Assembly (NCBI GenBank): GCA_016716335.1 | Contig: JADJWN010000021.1 | Span: forward strand, 372,001 to 436,000 | DNA from: Saprospiraceae bacterium | GTDB lineage: Bacteria > Bacteroidota > Bacteroidia > Chitinophagales > Saprospiraceae | Reading direction: 5' to 3' | DNA length: 64,000 nt | Shown here: in pieces, positions 58,736 through 64,000 of the stretch | Layout of the letters: every line of letters starts with the position of its first letter | How positions within the stretch are numbered: position 1 is the stretch's first letter | The notes under the pieces: model-generated | The model's input: the letters and a program-made list of their open reading frames with translations, nothing else | The model's database searches: none | What the model was told of the DNA's origin: nothing | Position numbers and translations under genes: made by a program

Positions 58736-59293
58736 TTAATTTCCTTTGATGATGTTTGGTGTACTTGGTGGTACGCTTTGATCGTCTGCCTTCAGAATTT
58801 CACCGATTACCTGAATTACATGAGGCTCATCTCCCTCGTTGGTAGTAATGGTAATGGACTTGTTGATCTTTCCGATTCTGTTGGTGTCGTATCTCACTTC
58901 GATGGAAGAAGATTGACCTGGCATGATTGGATCTTTAGGCCAGTTGGGCACAGTACATCCGCAGGATCCTCTTGCATTCTTGATAATTAATGGATCAGTA
59001 CCTGTGTTGGTAAATTTAATCAATCTCAGTGGCTCACTGTTTTGAGCTACAGTACCATAATCTACTGCCATTGACTCGAAAGTCATTTTTGCATTTGACT
59101 TCTCTTCTACCGGAAAATTCACCTGAATAGATGGCTGTTCAGTAGGTGTAGTTACCTGTACAGGCTGGTTGCTGTTCTTTGCAGGGGCTTCTTTAGTTAC
59201 TACTGCAGGAGCTTCTGCTTTTTTAAGACCGCTTTGTGCATTTGCAGACATACTGAGAGCAAACACGGCAATGAGTAATACTATTTGTTTCAT
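58736..59293 (-). CDS. DUF1573 domain secreted protein
   Basis: 185 residues with a signal peptide (ending MSANAQ, residue 20), a Lys/Ala/Pro/Thr-rich linker to about residue 65, and a DUF1573 Ig-like domain: MAVDYGTVAQNSEPLRLIKF, RGSCGCTVPNWPKDPIMPGQ with the conserved CGC, and INKSITITTNEGDEPHVIQV. These small exported proteins are abundant in Bacteroidota; their role is not settled. It has its own promoter and terminator. Confidence 0.88.
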   Translation of the reverse strand: MKQIVLLIAVFALSMSANAQSGLKKAEAPAVVTKEAPAKNSNQPVQVTTPTEQPSIQVNFPVEEKSNAKMTFESMAVDYGTVAQNSEPLRLIKFTNTGTDPLIIKNARGSCGCTVPNWPKDPIMPGQSSSIEVRYDTNRIGKINKSITITTNEGDEPHVIQVIGEILKADDQSVPPSTPNIIKGN

Positions 59294-59321
59294 GCTGATA
59301 AAATTTTTAATAAATTCAATA

Positions 59322-59351
59322 CAAAAGTAGTGCTAAACACGGATTATCAAA
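59322..59351 (-). promoter_or_regulatory. Promoter of the DUF1573 gene
   Basis: On the minus strand TTTG (59351-59348) and TACTTTTG (59329-59322) are separated by 18 bases, the phylum-type -33/-7 pair. The leader would be about 25 bases. Confidence 0.55.
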
Positions 59352-59404
59352 AAGAAAGTTAGCTTTTTTCGAGTTAAAGTACTGTTAATTGCCAAAATAA
59401 GCTT

Positions 59405-59896
59405 TTATTTCCCTGTTATGGAGTTTGCATCAGGTACTTTGTTGAGCAGGTAATAACCGGATTTTTCATCTGTTTTACCCGCACAGAATGCAGTGCGTCC
59501 GTTGGTGACAATGAGATAGGGAGCGGATAATGCAGTATTATACCTTAATGCCTGATCGAAACTGTTTTGAGTGATATTTACTTCAGGTGCTTTGCATTCC
59601 ACCAGAATCAGAGGCGACTTATCTTTATGATAAACCACTATGTCATACCTTTTGGTCAGGCCATTGATGGTAAATGACTTTTCTATGGAAATGCTGGTTT
59701 TACTGTATTTCAGCTCTTGAATCAGATACATTACGAATAACTGTCTGACAAGTTCCTCCGGGGTGGCCATCACATATTTCCTGCGGATGACATCCCAGAT
59801 TCTGACCTTGTCTCCAGAAGGCTGAACTTTCAGCTCAGTGTGAAATCTTTCCAGTGAGAGGACTATCACGTCAGACAAAACTTGTGGTCGCTTCAT
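59405..59896 (-). CDS. HsdR N-terminal-like PD-(D/E)XK nuclease-fold protein
   Basis: 163 residues. The fold is indicated by RKYVMATPEELVRQLFVMYL, YDIVVYHKDKSPLILVECKA (Asp, then E-x-K, the PD-(D/E)XK catalytic pattern near residues 90-108) and the following ALRYNTALSAPYLIVTNG. This is the type I restriction R-subunit N-terminal domain standing alone, without helicase or M and S subunits. Such stand-alone proteins are frequent in Bacteroidota with unknown role. It overlaps the small upstream gene by 26 bases and is the last gene of a three-gene operon. Confidence 0.82.
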   Translation of the reverse strand: MKRPQVLSDVIVLSLERFHTELKVQPSGDKVRIWDVIRRKYVMATPEELVRQLFVMYLIQELKYSKTSISIEKSFTINGLTKRYDIVVYHKDKSPLILVECKAPEVNITQNSFDQALRYNTALSAPYLIVTNGRTAFCAGKTDEKSGYYLLNKVPDANSITGK

Positions 59897-60023
59897 GCCT
59901 TGCCTGAGACTTGGTTGAAAACCGGCTCAGGATTTTTTTGAGTTTATGCTCGAAGTAATTTTCTTCATATTCGACGGCCTCATCAAAGTCAAAGGAAATA
60001 ATTTCAAAGCCGCTTTGCTTCAT
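59871..60023 (-). CDS. Small 50-residue protein, translationally coupled
   Basis: The ATG at 60023 follows directly after the TAA (60026-60024) of the upstream gene, and the stop at 59871 lies inside the start of the HsdR_N-like gene. The product reads MKQSGFEIISFDFDEAVEYE then ENYFEHKLKKILSRFSTKSQ: an acidic half followed by a basic half, predicted helical. No family is recognised. The tight packing between two genes argues that it is real. Confidence 0.55.
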   Translation of the reverse strand: MKQSGFEIISFDFDEAVEYEENYFEHKLKKILSRFSTKSQARHEATTSFV

Positions 60024-62231
60024 TTATTCGACAATATGATATTGCCAGAGCATATCTTGATATTCTGCTGAAGGCTGGCCATTTTCAATCAGAAGTACCT
60101 GAAACCTTTCTGTCTCCAGAATGTATTCAATGACATGGTCTTCCGGATTGTTTTCCATTTTTAATTCTTTCAATCCCAGACCTGAAAGTACCTCCTCCAT
60201 TTTATAAGTGGCAATATCCGACAGGCAGGAAATGATGTTCAGCTTTTTTGTTTGATAAAATTTCAGTTTGGGGCTGACAGAGGTTAATAATCTGCTCAAA
60301 GACCTTGCTGTTTGCAGACGTTCGCTCAGGGCTGTCTCGCGGATAGGCGCCATGTCCTCAAGGTAGTGGAGTTGCAGTCGATAATCGGTTTGTAAGTCCG
60401 GATAATCCTTTACAGCAAAATAACTGTGAATAGTTTTGAAATATTGCAGTATTTCCGGATTTGGATTTTTGTGATTAAGGTAGAAAATATTTTGATATCC
60501 ACCTGTCTCCATTCCCTCCAGGTCATCATCAGATAGAACGAGGACCGGATAAAATGCAGCTATGAATTCAGTGCATTTTTCGAGACCATATTTCCAGCTG
60601 TAGTTTCTGAGTTTTTTCTTTCTGAATATATCATGCCACAAATCCCTGTGTTTCGTTTCCCAGGTTTTCATTTTTTTCCGGATGAGCCGGTATCTGTTTG
60701 CCTCCTCCAGTCTCAAGGCAGAATTGACTATTTCCTTACTTTGAAGTGGTAGTGATTCACTTTTTGCTGCTCCTGCGTCATAGTAATGCATTTTGTTTTC
60801 AACGAAAGCATTCATATACCAGTCCATGACTATCCTTTCCCAGCGGCGCACAGGTTGATCCTTCAGGCAACTGGAAAATATTTTTGAACATCGGGGTGCT
60901 GTGATTATAAACATCATCCAGTCTGCGTACACCTTATGTCTTTGCAATTCTTTAAGAGCCGTTAAAAGGGCAGCTTCAATATTCTCGCATATTTGCGCCT
61001 GCTTTTGTCCACTCAAAGTGTTGAGTTCGAATGTTCTGGTCAAAAGATTACTTTGATTAATAGCTTCAATACATTTTTTGAGCTGATTTTCAAGGTGAAA
61101 CAGTTGTCTGTCGGGAGTATTTTTATTGTTTAAAGACCTGATAACATTATCTGCTTTCAAATCCAGTGATTCATAGCAAGCAGCTATGATTTTACTGCAA
61201 TTTTCAATAAAATCCGGGAGATGAGCAATGTCTGTGTAAGCAGGCAGCGTACTTTCCCCGGCACATTTCCCGAGTTTGCGGATTATTTCTTCAGCTATTT
61301 TCCTGCATTGTGCTTCCTTCTCAGTTAGTTTATCGGAGTCATTGGTGAAAAGGGATGAGATTTTAATTTTTGATACCGTATCATTCAAATACTCTTCTTC
61401 CGGTAATTCTGCCAGAAAGCGAAGCAGCATGATTTTATCTTCTGTATTTCTCAATTCGGCCGTATGTGCCTGATGAAACTGTTTTTTATGCCTTTGTATA
61501 AAATTGAAATACTGTTTTTTGATGTTGCGTATGGAATCAATCTGTTCCTGCAACCAAAAAAGCCATTCATCCGGAGTATAAACGGTCAAAGCAGATTCAA
61601 CAGGAATTTTGATTTCCTTGCTTTCATGGGTGAAAAAATCATCATCCGGAAAAAGTTTCTGAGCCAGAGTTACTTCATCCATCAAATATTTATAATGTTC
61701 CGGACTGTATGCTGTCTTGTCGGAACTGATGTGATACAGAAGCGATGCTACCCCTGACTCTGATTTTTTTGAGGCATAATTGTAATATAAATCCTTGACT
61801 GTAAAGTGATTCCATACAGGTTTTTGCAGGAAGCTGTGTCGCTGCATTGTTTTTTGATAATTGGCTTCAAGTACGAATCTCTTCATTTTGAGCATGGTGG
61901 TGCCCGCTTCACCTGAGGCGGAAGTCATGGTTCGGAAATGTTCGGCATCACTGTCTTCCATAAACTCCGGAATATTCACGGATCTATACCACCCCGGCAT
62001 AAGATACAGTCTGAGTTTTTGTATCATCCAATCATGCAACTTTGAATCCCTGCATACTATGATGGAATTTTCACCCCCAGGAATGCCTTGCAGAACTGAG
62101 ACAACAATAGTCTCTGCAGCCGTTTTGTCATCTTCATACCCTACAGATATCACTTTCCCGCTCTGCCTGGTAATTGCAGTCTGTTCGGGAGAAAGTATCA
62201 GGGGCAAGTCATCAGTCATGTGAGGATTCAT
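60024..62231 (-). CDS. Large hypothetical protein, possibly a degenerate SF1 helicase-like protein
   Basis: The ATG at 62231 is preferred because a -7 box lies 32 bases upstream of it; the frame continues to 62429 but that part is not coding-like. 735 residues, no signal peptide. The N terminus (LILSPEQTAITRQSGKVISV then GYEDDKTAAETIVV) resembles the Q-motif and P-loop region of SF1 helicases with the GxGKT residues lost. IIVCRDSKLHDWMIQKLRLY resembles motif Ia. KYGLEKCTEFIAAFYPVLVL then SDDDL (near residue 560) resembles the segment before motif II, again without DEAS. The middle (about 200-450) is helical and charged. The helicase link is my inference from pattern only. First gene of an operon with the small protein and the HsdR_N-like protein. 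Confidence 0.7.
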   Translation of the reverse strand: MNPHMTDDLPLILSPEQTAITRQSGKVISVGYEDDKTAAETIVVSVLQGIPGGENSIIVCRDSKLHDWMIQKLRLYLMPGWYRSVNIPEFMEDSDAEHFRTMTSASGEAGTTMLKMKRFVLEANYQKTMQRHSFLQKPVWNHFTVKDLYYNYASKKSESGVASLLYHISSDKTAYSPEHYKYLMDEVTLAQKLFPDDDFFTHESKEIKIPVESALTVYTPDEWLFWLQEQIDSIRNIKKQYFNFIQRHKKQFHQAHTAELRNTEDKIMLLRFLAELPEEEYLNDTVSKIKISSLFTNDSDKLTEKEAQCRKIAEEIIRKLGKCAGESTLPAYTDIAHLPDFIENCSKIIAACYESLDLKADNVIRSLNNKNTPDRQLFHLENQLKKCIEAINQSNLLTRTFELNTLSGQKQAQICENIEAALLTALKELQRHKVYADWMMFIITAPRCSKIFSSCLKDQPVRRWERIVMDWYMNAFVENKMHYYDAGAAKSESLPLQSKEIVNSALRLEEANRYRLIRKKMKTWETKHRDLWHDIFRKKKLRNYSWKYGLEKCTEFIAAFYPVLVLSDDDLEGMETGGYQNIFYLNHKNPNPEILQYFKTIHSYFAVKDYPDLQTDYRLQLHYLEDMAPIRETALSERLQTARSLSRLLTSVSPKLKFYQTKKLNIISCLSDIATYKMEEVLSGLGLKELKMENNPEDHVIEYILETERFQVLLIENGQPSAEYQDMLWQYHIVE

Positions 62232-62262
62232 AATACCTGATTGTCCGGTTGAATAACGAATG

Positions 62263-62270
62263 CAAAGATA
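62263..62270 (-). promoter_or_regulatory. -7 box of the 62231-59405 operon
   Basis: The minus strand reads TATCTTTG (TAnnTTTG), placing transcription start about 25 bases before the ATG at 62231. Confidence 0.5.
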
Positions 62271-62431
62271 TGATTTTTTTAATATATAGTTATGTAAAAA
62301 AAGGGGCGTATAGATGGCATAATGTTGCATGTGTTTTATTATACACCTGACTACACAGAAAATCACCATTTCAAAGACCTTATTGAATTTGAAGCGGCAA
62401 AAAAATATCCTTCCAAATGTTAAGTTCACAT

Positions 62432-63666
62432 TTATGCAGAGGGTATCAGGCTATCCTGCACATTTCGTTTTCGTAACAGATAAAATCCTCCTGCCAGAAA
62501 AAGTGAAGCAATGGTCATGGTCCAGTAAAGATTGCTGAATCCCAGCCTGTCTGCGATATACATACCACCTAAGGGAGCAAATATGTGGGCAATACCATAG
62601 GCAATGGAGTACAATGCCATATATTGCCCCTGTCTGTCGGGTTTGGGTCTGGATACCGCATAGTTAATCATAAATGGCATAGCCAGTATTTCTGATAAAG
62701 TAGCAAACACAATGTAGGAAACTGCGGCAAACAGTCCGCCCAGATTTGCACCCAGAAAAATATAACTCACAGCCAGCGAGATACATCCGGAAGCAATCAG
62801 CACCATAAACCGCTTATAATTTTCCAATGCCTTGACAATGGGCATCTCCAGAATGACGACAAGAAAGCCATTCAGAGCCAGCAGGATGCCGATTTTGACT
62901 TCCGAAAAGTGCCATTCTCTTTCCCAGAATACGGGGATACTGGTAAAAAGCTGGAAGAAAAGCATGGCATACACGGCTACCAGAATAATAAATCCCAGAT
63001 ATGGATAATCCCGGTAAGCCGACCTGCTTTTATGCTGTTCGACAGACTTGGATTTCTGCTGTTCGGCGACAGACCTGTATGGCAAATATTTGAGCAGTAA
63101 CATGGCGGCCATGATGCAGGTAATCCCGTCAATAAGAAATATCCACTTAAAGCCGATGTATCCTGCCACCAGTCCACCCATGGCAGGGCCTATCGAAAAA
63201 CCCAGATTGATGGCAAGACGCATAAGCGAAAATGACCGGGTGCGGTTTTCGGCCTTGGAATATGCAGCCACGGCCACACTGTTGGCAGGTCTGAGAGTGT
63301 CTGAAATCAGAGAAAATAAAAATACACATATACTGATAGTCCAGAATGAAGTCAGGAAAATCAGGATAAAGAGCATGACTGCACCTAATAGCAGAGAATA
63401 CAATTGGATGTAATAGAATCCGAACCGGTCAGTGAGATATCCGCCGATGTAGGCACCGGATATACTGCCTGCTCCGTAAAATGCCAGTACATATCCTGCA
63501 TCGGTCAGACTGAAACCCAGCGAAGTGGTGAGATACAGAGACATGAATGTGAGTACCATGGCTCCTGCCCTGTTGATCAACATGACCAGACTCAATAACC
63601 AAATTTCCCTTGATAAGCCTGAGAAGGATTCCCTGTACAGGCCTAATACCCATTTTAAAGATCCAT
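62432..63666 (-). CDS. MFS transporter, start region probably frameshifted
   Basis: The main frame reads from about 63655 (KWVLGLYRESFSGLSREIWL) and from the TTG at 63595 (MLINRAGAMVLTFMSLYLTT) to 62432. It has twelve predicted helices, the MFS loop motif GGYLTDRFGFY after helix 2 and LRPANSVAVAAYSKAENRTR after helix 4. The ATG at 63666 lies 12 bases after recN and would join the conserved N terminus if one T were restored in atggatctttaaaatgg. Without that, only TTG starts within a helix are available. Drug or metabolite export is likely; the substrate is unknown. Confidence 0.87.
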
Positions 63667-63678
63667 AATGGTGAGGTC

Positions 63679-64000
63679 TTAATTCCGGAGAAGCTCTGCT
63701 GCATTGGCCAAGGCTGTTTCTGTGGGTGGGTCTCCGCTGAGCATTTTTGCTATTTCATATTTGCGTTCTTCCGGTTCTAACTTTCTGATGGCGGTGATTG
63801 TTCTGTCGCCGGCAACTTTTTTGTACACAAAAAACTGTGTACTGGCTTTGGCTGCTATCTGAGGTGCATGCGATATGGCAACGACCTGGTGTTTTTCGGC
63901 AAGATTGGCCAGCAGATTGCCCATTTTTCGGGCAATTTCGCCGGATACTCCGGTATCTATCTCGTCAAAAATCAACGTAGGTAATGTCATGACTCCGGCC
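63679..64000 (-). CDS. recN: DNA repair protein RecN, C-terminal end (truncated by window)
   Basis: The last 106 codons are visible: TLIFDEIDTGVSGEIARKMG (Walker B and signature neighbourhood), HQVVAISHAPQIAAKASTQF and the family end EERKYEIAKMLSGDPPTETA. This is the SMC-like ATPase C-terminal lobe of RecN, which acts at double-strand breaks. The start lies beyond the right edge. The MFS gene follows after 12 bases. Confidence 0.92.
   Translation of the reverse strand, partial: AGVMTLPTLIFDEIDTGVSGEIARKMGNLLANLAEKHQVVAISHAPQIAAKASTQFFVYKKVAGDRTITAIRKLEPEERKYEIAKMLSGDPPTETALANAAELLRN

Noticed and set aside
62232..62429. N-terminal extension of the 735-residue helicase-like protein
   Set aside because: The -7 box at 62263-62270 lies inside it and its composition (Phe/Cys/Ile-rich, low complexity) is not protein-like.

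Overview
This window looks like a chromosomal segment from a Bacteroidota bacterium, most plausibly of the Saprospiria/Chitinophagia side. The evidence is recurrent TAnnTTTG (-7) promoter boxes, families typical of the phylum (DUF4412, DUF1573, DUF4105, TlpA-like proteins with a DUF4369/DUF5106-type N-terminal part, S9 and M19 secreted peptidases), a giant HYR-repeat secreted protein, and a TnpABC IS66 element. The lineage assignment is an inference from gene content, not from a marker phylogeny. No rRNA, tRNA or CRISPR array was recognised.

Layout. 1-4.3 kb: the N-terminal 1257 codons of a very large Cys-rich HYR-type adhesin (minus strand, running off the left edge) and a small secreted companion gene, behind a long leader containing a terminator-like hairpin. 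4.8-9.5 kb: lepA, a secreted glutaredoxin-domain protein, a spacer rich in stem-loops, and the Na+/H+ antiporter nhaD. 9.9-15.2 kb (minus): DUF4412 protein, DASH cryptochrome, thiolase, rnpA, DUF4105 membrane protein. 15.3-24.6 kb: accC (plus), then metK, a FAH-family hydrolase, a PLP decarboxylase, a DUF3299-like lipoprotein, a PepSY membrane protein, a thioredoxin-fold TlpA-like protein, pyrB and pyrR (all minus). 24.7-36.7 kb: S9 peptidase (minus), a second thiolase, a hypothetical protein, two alpha/beta hydrolases translationally coupled to lycopene cyclase, a DUF2461 protein (plus), then M19 dipeptidase, M23 endopeptidase and a TPMT-like methyltransferase (minus).

36.9-42.8 kb is an accessory island. 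It holds a DUF6088/AbiEii type IV toxin-antitoxin pair, a transposase stump, a GNAT acetyltransferase, a 100-bp inverted-repeat element, a decayed IS66 element whose two ends I could place, and a 0.55 kb higher-order repeat array built from a 9-bp and a 51-bp unit. 42.9-64 kb returns to core genes: prolyl oligopeptidase, M20 dipeptidase, FKBP isomerase, LysM protein, priA, the ftsH-rsfS-birA cluster, a HupE-like protein, superoxide dismutase, a YyaL-type thioredoxin protein, yaaA, a DUF1573 protein, an uncharacterised three-gene operon (degenerate helicase-like protein, 50-residue protein, HsdR_N-type nuclease fold), an MFS transporter and the end of recN.

A striking property of the window is that many genes, including normally essential ones (metK, accC), are broken by single-base indels while the conserved sequence continues in another frame. 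All of these breaks lie beyond 16 kb. The simplest reading is uncorrected assembly indels. Such genes are annotated across the break and the break is located in the evidence.
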